Shown here piece after piece: positions 41,201 through 54,957 of a DNA stretch of 64,000 bases. The DNA comes from Seriola aureovittata (lineage: Eukaryota; Chordata; Actinopteri; Carangiformes; Carangidae). The stretch spans positions 15,043,492 through 15,107,491 of the forward strand of contig NC_079375.1 in NCBI RefSeq assembly GCF_021018895.1, in the 5' to 3' direction. The stretch's first letter is position 1, and every line of letters begins with the position of its first letter. The position numbers and the translations under genes are program-made. A model generated the notes under the pieces. It was not told the origin of the DNA, did not search any database, and was given only the letters and a program-made list of their open reading frames with translations.

Positions 41201-43582
41201 GATTGTACTGTTGGCATTTTTCACAAAATTCCTGAATTCAGATAAAACCAGGATGGCACACAGCTTTCACTGGCAAGTCAATGACAAGCTTGTTTCAACA
41301 TGCGTGACCGTTATTATCACTGCAGTGTGTCGTTCACGTTTCCCCATTTCAATGAGAACACTAGATTTAGAAAAACAGGTTTTCATAAAAGTGGGACAAT
41401 GTTACCACAAACAGAAGCCGATACCCGTAATAATTCCTGTCAATAAAACATAATGCCACGCAGGCTTTAAAATAAGCACCTATTGTGGTTCTTTGCTATT
41501 GAGCTGTTTATTTGGTAATTGAATACAATCCCTGCTGAGCGCCGGGAGCACTTCTTCCCTCGCTGTCGTGGCATCGAGCAGACAGCGCCAACAGAGGAAC
41601 GTGTCAATCCTTTTGATCCCTCGTAGTTGCTTTATCATCTCAGCACAGCTTATGGTATTGGATTGTTGCTGCATTTTGTGTGTCATTTCAACCCACCTTT
41701 AAATCATAGAAGAGAGAGAATAACAGATAGCACAGGTGGGAGGAGGATGATTTTTTTTTTTTTATTTCCCTCCTCACTTATTTACTGTATATGAAAGGTA
41801 CAGGAGGATGCGTTGTCATTTCTGTCCCACAAGAAATTGAAGCCTTTGAAAGAGGAAGATGAAAGGAGAGAGACGGGCTTGCTAGAAAGGCAGCGAGAGA
41901 GACCGGCAGACAACAGCGGCTCATGAGGTGACAAACGGGAGGTTTTTGAAGTTTTTTGTCCATTTTTTTGTTTTGTTTTGTTTTAGGTCACGGCTGAGCA
42001 AAAAGATAGGGACAGAGAATTGAGTGAAGGGAAGGGGAAAGGAGGTGGAGGACTACAAGTGCATGTCAAACCCAGACAGGCTGTTTGATGTGTTTTATGC
42101 AGGAACCTTATAGAGCAGAGACAAATTGAAAAGAGGCACTGCTTTCTCAAAAACCTTATACACATTTTTCACACAAAATATACACAAAATAACAGAGAAT
42201 ACTTCAAGAATTAGACAAAACAAAAAACATAATTATGAGAAACAGACAAAAAAGGACAAAACAAAGAGAGAAACATTCTCTTTGTTTTGCTCTGTACTGG
42301 TTTACGTCATTTGCTCGTTCTACCTCTTATATTTTACTATTTTAGTTATAATTTTTTTTCCAGTCTTAATGACAGGCAGGACGCTCCAAAATGGAAAATA
42401 AGTTTGCTAAAAGCTGTGTATTGTGTCAGAGCAGAATAGAGGAGCAGTGGGTAGGGTATTCATCTGCAGCAGACAGTGAGAGAGAGAAAAAATCTATTCA
42501 ATTCCTCCTGACTCATAGCTGGCTGAACTCAAAAAGGACTTAAGCATTTACCTCCACTCTCTAAATTTTTTACAGTCCTCTCACGCTCTTTCATCCGTCT
42601 GTTCTTTCTCTTGTGCTCTTTTTCTAGATCTCTCTCATCTTTTCTCTCTTTCCCCTCCGGTAGCTTTTTTATCTCATTTGGTCTCTCCCACTTTTGACTC
42701 GGTGCTTTTCTTCTCATACTCCCTGTCTGTCTGTGTCGGTGCTTCTTTTGCTCTGTCTGCCGTCTTTTTATCTCTTTGTCAGCGTGCATCTGTAGTTACA
42801 GTTTGTCTCATTACTGGTTTTAAATTAACACTTTGAAAGCTTGTAATGAGACCGGTAATTTTTCTGCTCCGGCTAAACTGCATATATAGGAAAGACAAAT
42901 TAGTCCAAGAGTCTTGAGACGATACAAGAAGAGTTGAGACGGAGTCAAAAAGGAGTTCAGATACATGTAGCTATGAGACCGAGACTAAGACCTTGAAAAT
43001 TTGAGTACTCTCTCATGACCAACCTCGGGCTTAGATTTAACGAATAACCGTCAACTTCTTTTTTTTCCTTATTTCGCTTGTTGAGTTTTGAGTGTTAACT
43101 ACAACATAAAACTTATAGAATACAGGCAGTTGGATTTAATCATACAGGATCAAGAAATCTACAGTAGTGCACAGTAAATTGCAATGTGTTACTGTGCATG
43201 TACAGTACTTCCAATAGACTGCTGGTCTCACATACAGTTGAAAATTACATTAAATTAGAAACTTCTTTTAATTGGTCGCACTCGTCATCTTTCACACACT
43301 GGGGCCACAGAGGACAGATATTAAAAAATGCTCATCTAACACCATAATCTTTCAAAAATAAAACTCTTGGCCCACGTTTGCTGTACTCACTACTGCCTAA
43401 TCTGACAAAAGATTGCATAACTTCACTTTGACTGAACTTATTCTGGCCATGTAAAATGTAATTAGAGAAGACGCAACTATAATGGTCTAGTATGGCTCTT
43501 TTTTGTGTGTGTTCATGTCCTGCCACGATAGTACATGGCGTACAGGATGTGATGTCGCTGTGCTGGCGTCTGTGTAAACACA

Positions 43583-43960
43583 TTCTTGTGAACGTGATAA
43601 CTCAAGAAAAATACATAACAAAACTGTCATACTTTCACCACAGTTTCTCTATATGGAGCAGATGATCTGGTTAGATATTTAGAACACTGTTCTGCATAAA
43701 TCTGCATATTAATGAGGGAACATTGATTTCCAAGAAATTGCTGTAACTCCTTAACACTTGAAGCTAACATGTTCAAACTGAGTTGGTATGAAAAAACTTT
43801 GCTAATTAATGAGCTAATTAGCGTGATTAGGAGGACAGATTTTTTCTTGTGAACATGATAACGCAAGAACAATGTCATGCTTTCCCCGTAAAGAGTAGAA
43901 TATCTGATCAGATTTTGTTGCGCTTTGCTTCATAAATTTGCATATTAATGCAGTAAAACT
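43583..43960. repeat. imperfect direct repeat, unit ~240-260 bp
   Basis: Two diverged copies of one block: TTCTTGTGAACGTGATAACT at 43583 against TTCTTGTGAACATGATAACG at 43844, and CATAAATCTGCATATTAATG at 43695 against CATAAATTTGCATATTAATG at 43931. The change of offset (261 to 236) shows an indel between copies. The block also resembles dispersed fish sequence of the form GAACACGATAACTCAAGAA. No gene lies in it. Confidence 0.7.
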
Positions 43961-44758
43961 TTTTCTTGAAATGTTAGCATTCTTGAGGACAAGCCACCAA
44001 TAAGCATACGTGTTCTTTTGTCAGGGAGATAATGGCTGGACACAAAGCGATCCAAGTACCTCTTGTTAGTAGTTTTTGTAAGACAGTGGGGCTATGGCTC
44101 AGAGGCATAAGCTATTTCAGACTGTAGCTGCATAGACAATATATAGTATCATAAATCCATTTTTGTGTTTTGTCTCTTGAGGGTATTTCCTATTGAAAAT
44201 AAAAAAGATAAAGGAAGAAATAGATAAATGGAAGGATTTTTCCATAATTTTACTTTATCTTTGTTTCTTTGCCATCTTTAGCTGCTGATTGGTTATTAGC
44301 AAATTAGCAATTACCAGAAAAAAGTAGGAAAATAAGTCTGAAAATAAAAAACAATGAGGTATAGATTAAAAGATGAATACATTCAGAAGATCAAATATTG
44401 TCTAGCACCTAATAATAACTGCATGTTATCTCGGTTCTCCCTGTGAACATTTGTTTACATCTCCCCTGATAAATTGATCGCAGTGTGCAGCATAGAGCAT
44501 GCAGTCATTAGTGGCCTGAGGTTGTATTATTTGCTATAGAATGGAATTCTACAGCAAATAATTTCTTGGTCCCATCTTTGCTCTGGAACAGCCCTGAGAC
44601 AGAGGAAAAGACTTGTGCAGCCCTCAGGTTGTGGGAGCAGCCATTGAACAGAGCCCAATGGTCCTGAAAGACAAGGCAATTTGGCCAGAGTGATGGGAAT
44701 AACGAGAAAAGCATCGTAATGTTGCCAGAGTCCAATTTACAAGGTGGAGAGAGAAACT

Positions 44759-44790
44759 GAGAGAGAGAGAGAGAGAGAAAGGCAGAGAGA
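44759..44790. repeat. (GA)n microsatellite, imperfect
   Basis: About ten GA units, then GAAAGGCAGAGAGAG. Confidence 0.9.
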
Positions 44791-45893
44791 GCTAAATGGA
44801 GAAGCTGGGACAGAGAAGGAATACTAGGAAGGCAAGAGATGGGAGTGAGTGAGCGATTATCCACGCAAAAAGGCCTGGTATTGGTTTTGTGTTCATGTTG
44901 AGGTGGCTGCACATTAACCTGTGCAAATGGAGGTTATGGCTTTACTTCCATAGGGCGAGCAAGGAGGGGATAACAGGGCTGCTGCCAGAGAAAGAGAGAG
45001 AGAAAGCAATGAACACAGCAGAGAAAATTCAGCCTTTCCACCTCTACAGTATGCGAGTTTCAGCCTGGAAATCAGCCACAGATGCGTCATTATACAGCAC
45101 ATCTCAAGAAGAACAGATTTACCGTGCAGAGTAAAAAAAAAAGACTTTTAGGGATAAAGAAAATCCTCAGAGAAAGACAGAAAATGAAAACCCTGTCAGA
45201 AAGATAAAAGGAGATGATGAAAATGACAAGAAGAGATAATGAAAAATGAGAGCCGGCAAATAAGAGAAGATGGACCTGCAGAGAGCAGAGGTGATTCTCT
45301 CAAAGAGGTGAATAAAATCATGTGGAAGAAAAAGTGTGAGAACGGCTGAAAATGCTCCACTTGTCCTCTCTCCTGACTCCACGTTATGACGCCGCAGAGC
45401 AGGGAGCATCTTAAACCAGCGGCAGTACTTGATGCCTCCCTTCGCACTCTATGCCACTGATCACAGTGTCTCTCTGACCGACTGAGTGTCTCTGTGTCTC
45501 AGCAGCTGGGGAGGCGCTGGAGATTGCCATCGCAGCTGGATTACGGAAGACAGTTGCTTCATAAACGCTTTCACTATCCTCCCCTCGACTCGTAAAGGGA
45601 TTGTGACAGCGAACTGCTCCCAAGGCTGACTTATCTGTTCTCGCTGAGCCCCTCCCCCAGGACCACAGAGAGCAAGGAGACCACATACACAGATTGAGAC
45701 GTACTGTATGTCTACAGGGCAGACCGCAAGCACTTAGTTGGGAGGGAGCAGCCTAAAAACCCCTGTGGCCATGGGAAGACTAGCAAGACACACATACAGT
45801 GAGAGTTAATGAAGCTTTCCAGCGCATATCCCTGCATAATCTAATGGGGATGTTAATCTCCTGTGGGTCCCTAACTGCTAAAACACACTGATA

Positions 45894-45942
45894 TACACAC
45901 ACACACACACACCTACACACATTTTTTTTTTTTTTTTTTTTA
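45894..45942. repeat. (AC)n followed by poly-T
   Basis: About nine AC units (45894-45912), a short spacer, then about 22 T (45921-45942). Confidence 0.93.
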
Positions 45943-48900
45943 CAGAGAGAGACTGTGATCACAAGCAGTGTGTGGGAGGAGAGTCATTCAGTGGCTGCGT
46001 CTCATTTCATGATGCAGCTGGCTGGATGAGAGAGGCTTGTTGAGGTGTTTGCATTTTTTTTCTTCAGCTTTCTTTTTTGTATCTCTTGAACCCTCTTGTC
46101 ACTTCTTATTCATCATTAAATCCCTGTAGTCATTTTACTGTAACTTTGTAATTATTTTGTGGAATTTTTGTAGTGTACCATTTCTCTCTGTGAAAACGTT
46201 TAATTCTCTCATCAATGGAATCATGTTTTTTTTAATATACTTTTATATACTACTACTACATTTTTTATACTTTTTATACTGCATCTTTACAAATTCAAGG
46301 CTAAATTTTCCCATGTCATTTACACTTTGCACTAAATGCAGTCTGTATATGAATACTTATGGAGATGATGAAAACAGCGTGTTAATGCGGCACCTCTGAC
46401 GGCGCTCTGCCAGGTGTAAATGCAGCTCATTTTGAAAGAAAGCCCACGGGAACGAAAATGTTATGACCCATTGTCAATTTTGCCATCCACTCTGCTTCAC
46501 TGAAGAGCTGTAAGCACAATACACTCCCACAAGTCGTGGCTCCTTTCACTCATCCGTGGTGGGGGATTCATTATGGACGAGGAAGGGAGTAGCACTCACA
46601 GCAGTGGTTGATGCTCTTGTGGAAATAACAACCTGTTGTCTTTTTGTTGCTTCCTATGACGTGTGTTTCATAAAAGACAACTCTTCACATCTCCTGTGAC
46701 ATCTAAGATAGGGCTGTACAGCACCATGAAGCTCTGGGTAATTCTGTTCTTCTGTCCAAAGTTAAACATTAATTATCCACAACATTTTTCTCAGACAACA
46801 GATAAATTAGAGCCCACCATAGAAAGACCTGACTATTGCTAACATCCTGTCTTTTCTGAGCCAGGCAGTAACTAGAACATCAGTGAAGAAGGGCAACTAA
46901 ATAGTGACAGGGTCTAATTCTGTCTAAAAATTCATATGAAATTGTTTAATATGCTTTCAATTAAAGTTTAACAACAGAAAAATTAGCAGGTGCTCTTTGT
47001 GCCTGTTTAAGCTTATCCAGGGAAAGAAAATGATTGGTTATATTCTATACTTTCCTTATCATGTCATCAATTCCCATGAAAAGACCAAATCCAACAATGA
47101 ATTGAGCCTAAAGAAAGTGTTGTGTTTGGTCTGTACGACTTTACTAAACAGTGAATTGTGTCAGCTCCGTATATACATTGACCGCCATTGTTGTCCAACA
47201 ATGATAAAAAACACATCTATTAGCCACATCGTTGCACTGGGTGAAATGTTCCTGCATCGTGATGAACATGGGAGCACTAAATGCGTATGAATCCATTGCT
47301 GAACATAGTCTCCAACAGATAGTAGTCCTGTTTACAAAAGTAACTAAAAACCATAGTACCCAGCTTTTACACAAATGACGTATAGAATGAAAAATAAAAG
47401 CTACTTTGTTGGGTAAACTTAAACTCAAACTGCCAGCTCCTCTAAACAGTGAATAATGCAACCGCAGCTGAACGTAAAGTATGCAAGCAGACAGGGTCAA
47501 TAGGTTCAGTTACTGCTCAACTAAAAAATTAAAATCAGCAAGTTGTGACATCTGAGCAGAGTTGCGGTTGTTGCCAGATGGGAGGTGCAGTAAATAAAAA
47601 CAGAAATAAAAATCATGCAGTCGGTGGCAGCTCGGTCTGCGAGGAAAAAAGAAAAAAGCTGTCAGCACGAGAGGTCAAAGGAAAACAGTAACGAGAGACA
47701 CTAGTGGGGAAATAAAAGCTCAGTGAGTCATCTCTAGATTACTCAACAAGCATGACAGTGACATCCATTGTCTGCACAGAGTCGGCGGTGTGAAGCTGGA
47801 GAATGAATGTGCGGCTGAAAAACCAGAATCAGCAGTAACATCATACAGAAACCTGATAGATTATAGATTCAGCATGAACCAAAATCTCTAATGAGCATCT
47901 CCAGCACATCGTTAAAGCCATACCTCAAAGCATTTGGCTTTTCTACCAGGTCCCATTCACTGCTAGGTAGGTATACATAATACAGTGTTTACAGAGTGTA
48001 TACCAAGGTCAAATAGGCCAACATATAATCCACAAAAAAAGAGTAAATAAGCCTTTGAATCAGGATCTGTTTATAAGCATGAGCATTGCTTGATAAAGCA
48101 GTGTAAAACCCTTTGCAGTGTGAGCTTTTGACCTGGTGAGTGCAAACACAAATCCCAGTAATCCCCAAAGTGAAAATTGCATTGGACTCCCTGGTTGTTA
48201 CCGACACCCTTCCTGCTCTGCCTCTCCACGCACTTCGGTGCATTAAAAGTCTGTAGTGAGTTACAAAAATGCCAAAAGGACCCAAGTTAGGAAAATAAAG
48301 CCTCACAGGTTCATCACAGAAACAGCTCTTTATGTTGGACATGGACTGAGTTCTAGTCCGAGGAGCACACTCTGCACTGAACCAAAGCGATATCTTCCAC
48401 GAGGTTAATTTAGCTTCTTTTAGCCTCTGGACTAAACTCAACCAGCGATCTTCACAGGGCATCGCTTTAGATCTAAAACGTATCTTGCAGCACTAGCTAG
48501 ATACTTTAGCTAAAAACAAACCTGGCCTCTCAAGCCAGGAATAAGTGATCAGGAGCAAGGTCGGGAAAGCACAGTTTGCTGAGTGAGTAACACATTTTCT
48601 CTCCTCAAGCTTGATATTTTTGTCCTCATCTGAAGTATGTTTCTGTTTCCTCGTTCTATTTTCCCCTTTCCTGCGTGTACACGTATCAAATACATTTTAT
48701 GCGCCCTAATGTGCGCATGCATGATTATTCATTTGCACCTCTGGGGGATATTTGTGAAAGATGAGACACCAGTTTAATGGTATAAGCCTGTAAGTGCTTG
48801 TTTGACTCAGGGGCATTAGCTCAGTAGTTTACTGTTGTTACTTTACAAGTAGCTAATGTTCTCAACAAGATGTTTTTTCCAATATCTGCCATTGATTTCT

Positions 48901-51900
48901 TTCACCAAGGATGTGTAGAGAGGCTGAGCACATTCATCAATAACTGCATTTAAATAAGGGACAGCTTTAAGACTGCTACATAAAAACATGTCAATACATC
49001 ATAATATATAAACGTCATCAACAGAAAGAACAGTCTTTTCTTATTTATAGTTTTTAAGTGTTTTTTCTTTTATTGTTTCTGTGTCTACAGTAGCTGATAA
49101 AAGGAGTCTTTTTGAAGCATCTGCATGATGTATTGGATTAGCAGCTCAGTGTAATTACACCATGCATTTTTAAATTCAATTCTCTGTTCATATCGACTCA
49201 CCTGCCCGTAAACCAGATTTTGGATGAAAGAGAAATATATTGTCAAAGATTCAAGACAAAAAAAAAAATCCAAAGCTCACCTTTGAGAGAAATGTAATCT
49301 ACCAAAGATGAAAAAAGTTAGAAAGACAAGATCAAAGTGTTTTTTTTTTTTTTTTCTTTGTATCAAACTTTTAAACGTGCAGGTTTTTGTGATTCATACA
49401 GATACGGTTGGGATATTTTGCTGAGTGGCCTCCTTTGTGTAAGATGAATATTTTACCTTTTCCTTTGTGATATTGTATAAAGTGCCCTGATGGTTTTTAT
49501 TATAATTGGAACAGGCAGTTTCATTTCAGCCTCACGGGGGGTGAACTCATCCAATTTCTCCCAAGAAAATCACCAGGTAATACATAAAGTGACAGCACTG
49601 TTTCAGAGCATTCTCAAAGTCATTAAATTTATATTTTTCTACATGCCCAGAATATTTAGCTATGACTAAACGGGAAACATGAACACACATGCAAGCTCAG
49701 TTGCCATGAAGCTAAATTACTTCACAAAATGTTTTTTTTTTTTTGTACTTACACCTTTCAAAACCTTCTCTAGATTGAGAAGCTGCATGCTGACAGATCT
49801 TATTACCATCAAGGCTGTTTGACTGTTATTAAAATGAAAAGCAAGGAACACTTGATACCTGACACTCAGAGTGTTTTTTTTTTTTTTTTGCCTGTGTACA
49901 CATGCTTTTCTGTATTTGTGTGTATGACTGTGTATATTCAAGTGCAATATGAAGGCGTATGTATCAGCGCACTTAGTCTCGTGCTGGGCGCTCATCTTAA
50001 GCGTGTGTGTTCTCTCTCATGGAAAAAAAAAGTGAGTAAATTAAGAGCCAGTTTTTAGTGCCTGAAGCGTGTTGATTCTCCTCACTCTGAGCGAGTAGGT
50101 CTGTCCTTAATTGAGCGTCCGTGAAAAACCTCCTCTTGTTGTGCGTGGTGATGCTCGTGGGCATCAGCTTGCACCATGACCCGTTGACTAAAGTGTAATC
50201 TTGTGACTTTGAACCTCTTTCAAACTTTTATCACTACCACTATAGGACTATATATAGGGTTGCCTTATATAGGTCTATATTTAGTAGACATTTAAAGGCA
50301 GTATGCCTTAAAGGAAGACACCTTGCATGCATTCACGAGAGTTTTATCTCTTTTCTTTATAGTTAAATAAAATGTTTCCATGACACTTTTATCACATGAC
50401 ACGTATTTTTAGCTCCATTTGACTTTTGTATGGAAGATATCTTAAAAAATTGGTTTAAAATAAAGCCATGCCAATATATTGACTGTTCTATTGTCGTGGT
50501 TAATATTATAGCTAATTTTAGCTTATAGCATATGTATTTACTTAATTATTGATACAGTTACAACGCACATTAATCAACATGGCAGTACATGTGTCAGTGT
50601 TATAAACACATATTGGTAACTGTTGTCCTGATGTCAGATTAACCCATGAAACAACAATGAAACACACAACATGTAAAATCAGAACAGAGGAGACAAGGAC
50701 ATGAATCAGCTCACAATGTCACAAGAAAATGCAGCAAAGATATGGTTACAGCTGACAAAAGATTCATTTGGTAGCTGTGCTGGAGCTTTCGATCACATCA
50801 CACAGTCTTGATCAGCAGATGGAGTTCATGAAATTGTAGATGGACGTTGTGCCAACTTTCAGGCCAAAGGGGGAAAAAAAAACATATATACACAACCAAA
50901 GAAACAGTCACATTTAACTTTCCGTTCCTCTCATCACTTCAAGGAATTTTCTGTCCACATTGGATCTATTTTTAATGTATATATAGAGCCAATGTCACCA
51001 TTACATGCTGTAGCTCAGCCATCAGAAAGTACTTACATTTTTTTACCTGCTCAGTCTATATCTTGGTGACAGTATTTTAATTTGCTTAATGCTTTACGAG
51101 TCTGTAATTTCAATTCTTTACAAGATATTTCCTGGAAAGAATTATGCTATTATGTAATTTAGTCCTGATCATAGGGAAAAGAGACAGTGTTCACTTGGCA
51201 TACTACAATACATAATTCCAGTTAAATGTTAATATTACCTAGAAAGTCAGCTGAACATGAAATAGCTTTTCTCTGAAGGACATCAACAATTTCCCCACAA
51301 TCCAAATCTGTTTTTTTATTTTTTCCGAGAAACTTCTGAAAGATAAGAATCCATAAAGACTCTTTTTTCAGAAATGTTTGTTAATGTTAGATGTCAACTG
51401 ATATATCGTCTTTGCATTTTGATATAAAATGCAACATAATGAGAGCTGTTTTCTTTCATGATCGCACGCTTGTTGCGGGACGTTAGTGAAACATGTAGTG
51501 CCATTTATCATCATCACATCTTTTAAGCATGCATCCGAGCCATCGACTGAAGGGACACTGCTTTAGCTAATGGCTTTGAACAACACAGTTCCAGTTGGCT
51601 TTGTCCATCTCACTCCTCCACCATCTGCACGCTTCTCATTTGTTTGGTGAATTCAGGAGTTAAACGGCTCGTGTCGCGCCAGACAGCAGCTGCATGCTTG
51701 AGGGAAGGTTTTCAAAGTAGAACATTTTCCATCTCTTCAGTTTTGGGCGGACGGCATTGGTTGGCAGTTGATTCCAGCAAGGCCAGAGTCATTTTTAAAA
51801 ACATTAGCAGCACTGTCTGAAGCGAGGCAAGCTGCAGATTGTAACATATGACCGGCTATCTTCCCCCAATGGGTCTTTTATGATATACTGTATGTGTCAA

Positions 51901-52950
51901 ACCTTCTTTATGCGTTTCTGTCCACCACACACGTACAGCAGTGAACACGTGCACACACACACACACACACACGTTGTTCTACTTTGTCTTGAAATGAAGA
52001 GTGTGTTCAGGTGGGTGCAAAAGATCTTCAAGAGTGAAGTGCAACTGTGTGAGAAATCTTTAGTTTGTGAGCAGGAAGCCTGTGACATTGAGAATGCATC
52101 GAATTTTGAATTGATGAAATTTAAACATTTGTTTCCTGTGGATGAGAGAAACTTAAAAGAACGCATAGCTCATACGCACACACTGGGATTCTCTCGGTTT
52201 CTCATTTATGTGCAAATACACTGATATTTCAACGTTTCCACCATAAATGATCAAAAAAGCCTGAGCCAGTTAGGTGTGATAAGAAGACTTCCATCTGGCT
52301 CCCACAAAAGGCGCCAGCTGAGTGAAATAGCCTGCTTCACCAACATGAGATGCATTGTTGTGATAAAAGCGGCTGTTGAATACAGACTACACAGGCTCAT
52401 CTGTGAGATGTGTTTTTTTTTTTTTTCTCCCTTCTCCTTTGAAGCATCTTCTACCCACACATACATAGGCGCGAGCATGTTAAAACTCACGGGAATTGTG
52501 CTCAAAATTACTGCAAAGCACACGTGAACTCACACACATACTAGTGATGTAATTGCTTTTCAGTCTTGAATAACCTCCCGTCCCCATGCTTGCGTGATAG
52601 AACATCTTTGCAGGTTGAGTAAGATGTCTGATTCAGCTGCAAAAATTCAATAAATTCAAATAGCCACCTTAAAAGACTCTACACGGTTTTGTCTGTGCTG
52701 CTATGTGACAGTCTGCTTGAAGGATCCACATCCTCTGTGCGGCTTTTATTTCAGCGTGTCCCTGTTCTCACTTCCCCGCTCAATGGAGAGGGGATTACAG
52801 CGGCATCACTCAAACCATGTCTCTACTGAAATCCATCTATCAACTCTCTCCCTGAGCAATATTTCTATATTCCTCCCAAGTGGAAAGATCAAATATTTGG
52901 TATTGCACAGTGAAATACATTCAGAGGTTCCATAATCCCTGAAAGAGTTT

Positions 52951-52973
52951 CCTTTTTTTTTTTTTTTTTTTTT
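52951..52973. repeat. poly-T tract
   Basis: About 23 T, 0.3 kb upstream of the tnr start-codon exon. Confidence 0.93.
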
Positions 52974-53280
52974 CCTTTCTAAAGTCAATTATTTTACATC
53001 AGATCAAAGGCATTTATTTACCATTTACAGAGGATAAACTGATGGTGGTTGGAGTCCCCACACGTGAGAGAAACACACACACAATAGACACTCATGAGCA
53101 CATGCAGTATGTTTCCATGTCTGTACAATAACAACTACCCTGGAGCAGCTACAGCACCAATGTACATTGAAAGCACATGCAACACAAACACCATCACTGC
53201 CTGCTTTTTTTTCCCTTTATACCAACTCTTCGCATTTCTGTCTTTTTCTCTTTTCCCACCTTTCTGCTACTTCCCCACAG

Positions 53281-53317
53281 GTGTGAGTGGACAGGAGCCG
53301 TGAGGTTTCTTCCCAGC
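53281..53317 (+). other. tnr: tnr 5' UTR part of first coding exon
   Basis: A pyrimidine-rich stretch ending in CCCCACAG at 53280 is a good splice acceptor, so the start-codon exon is probably not the transcription start. It would be preceded by one or more non-coding exons upstream, as in mammalian TNR. The 37 bases contain no ATG. A second AG at 53315-53316 could serve as an alternative acceptor, leaving a single base before the start codon. No TATA box or other promoter is evident here. Confidence 0.6.
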
Positions 53318-53401
53318 ATGCCACTGGCACAGCAACACTACAGGGCCACTGTGCCCATAACAGGCTGGATCCTGGTTTTGGCTCTGTTTCTTGCTCTACA
53401 G
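53318..53401 (+). CDS. tnr: tenascin-R coding exon 1: start codon and signal peptide
   Basis: Encodes residues 1-28, beginning MPLAQQHYR. The hydrophobic core WILVLALFLALQ (residues 17-28) is a secretory signal peptide. It continues over the splice into GAAHA, where cleavage before APSG would fit the small-residue -3/-1 rule. The exon ends in phase 0 at CAG followed by GTAAAA. I chose this ATG because it is the only one that gives a signal peptide in frame with the next exon, and no ATG precedes it in the exon. The N-terminal residues are not conserved enough to identify the gene alone; identity comes from the exons downstream. Confidence 0.85.
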
Positions 53402-54957
53402 GTAAAATTTGTTCAGACAAAATAGACCTGCCTATCTTTTCTCAACTGTGTGCAGCTGCCCTGGGCTTTTTTCATATTCATTATTTATTTGGAATCTACT
53501 ATTTTTGGCAGCCATGTTAATCACTTAACTCTAGGCACAAATCCACTCAAACTCCTGGTCGGTTTGAGAATCAAAGAGAAGCGATGCTTCAGACTACCTG
53601 CGCGCTTTCTGTTTGTTTTTAATATTTTATATTTGTTTCCCTTTACATTTCCCCTAGAAAGTAGACCCTCTTTGTTACTGTGGGACCTAGTGTTACAACT
53701 GTGATCCCCCCACCCCACCCCTCACCTTCCGACTGATCATTGTAATAAATACTAAATATGCGTTTGGTGGTTATATAAGTTATGTTGTGCCAAAAGATTG
53801 AGGCAAGAGCTGCGTGTCACAGGTAAAGAGTCAGAATCTCCACCATCTGATAATCCATTTAGAAGACATGGAAATAAAGAAGCAACATTACGTTGGAAGG
53901 AGGAGCTGGCTGGTCCTCGTGATAGAAGTATAAGAAGGAAACATGTTAGCTCACATACCTGTTTGTATTTTCAGTTCTCACTTTTAACATGACAAGTGTA
54001 AAGGCTTTTAGGATGAGGACTCACATACAGTAAAAAAAAAAGCATGACTTTACCTTTAGTAATACTGGCTGCGGCTTCTGGAGTGACAGAGCTGCTAAAG
54101 TTGGCCTAAGCTCTAATAACGTCCAGGACCAGCTTCCACGCAGTGAGGGAATACTACACAGTGGATGTAGCTGTGAACAGGTGATGCGCTCTCTGGCCCT
54201 TAGAAGTGACACTTGGTTACCACTGTCGCTAGGAAGTTACTCAGCCGGACATTGTAACCATTGCGCTTTATGTTGGGGCAGAATAACACTGTTAAATCCA
54301 TTCCATACACTTTCACACTTCAGTTTGAAAGGGCTAAAGGAAAAAAAAAAAAAGACATATACCCTCCAAACTTTTTAAATGCAGAGTATCACTCTTACTG
54401 ATTACCTATGCACATCGTTTCAACATGTGTTCTGGGACTGGGTTTAGTGAATGGTCAATTTCATGCCGGTGGTGCTAGAGATCATATACTAACAACTTTC
54501 TTAATCAAATATTTTAAGAAATCAATGAAATTTCATATTCAGCAACACGTAGCTGAGTTGGTCCACTGGTCTTTAGACGTGTCTGCCAGTGGCTATATTT
54601 TCTGCTTATCATTCCTTTCCCCTTGAAATATCACTTGCTTATTTAATATTAGAAATTCTCTGAGCTCCCTGCCAGACACAAAGAAAGCACAATCTTAAAA
54701 TACTCAACTGATGCTACAGTCTTTTGCAAATGACCCACATTTTTAACGCGAAAATTGCTTTGTCAGTGTTACAGCAGTGAGAAAATCCTTCATATAGTGA
54801 ATATTAGTGTCATATTGTTTTGTGTCCCCCCGGGTTCTTTTCTTAGCTTTCACTCCATCATTCTGTAAACACAAGATAGAAAGGAGAAAAACAACTGGAA
54901 CCCCCTGAGTCCAAACTGCGCGCAGTGTTTTTTATTTCATATTGTCTCTCTCTCCAG
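53402..54957 (+). other. tnr: tnr intron 1 (between coding exons 1 and 2)
   Basis: 1556 bases, GTAAAA to TCTCCAG. A C-rich patch (CCCCCCACCCCACCCC) lies near 53706. No nested gene seen. Confidence 0.85.

Larger units (their letters stand above)
34254..53280. other. non-coding region immediately upstream of tnr coding exons
   Basis: Mostly AT-rich single-copy-looking sequence with one interspersed repeat (36806-37181), a diverged direct repeat (43.6-44.0 kb), CA/GA tracts and poly-T runs. The longest repeat-free frame is 157 codons on the minus strand (47989-48462), without recognisable domains. Most likely this is the last 5' UTR intron of tnr. Confidence 0.7.

Noticed and set aside
44508..44912. 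134-codon minus-strand frame
   Set aside because: Middle part is the translated GA/TC tract (Ser-Leu rich); no domain or splice context.
45411..45733. Pair of ~90-codon minus frames in a slightly GC-rich patch
   Set aside because: No domain, no splice pairing, overlapping alternatives of equal quality.
49150..49280. Minus-strand donor GGGCAG/GTGAGT after a T-rich tract, resembling a recursive site
   Set aside because: Wrong strand for tnr and no minus-strand gene to attach it to.
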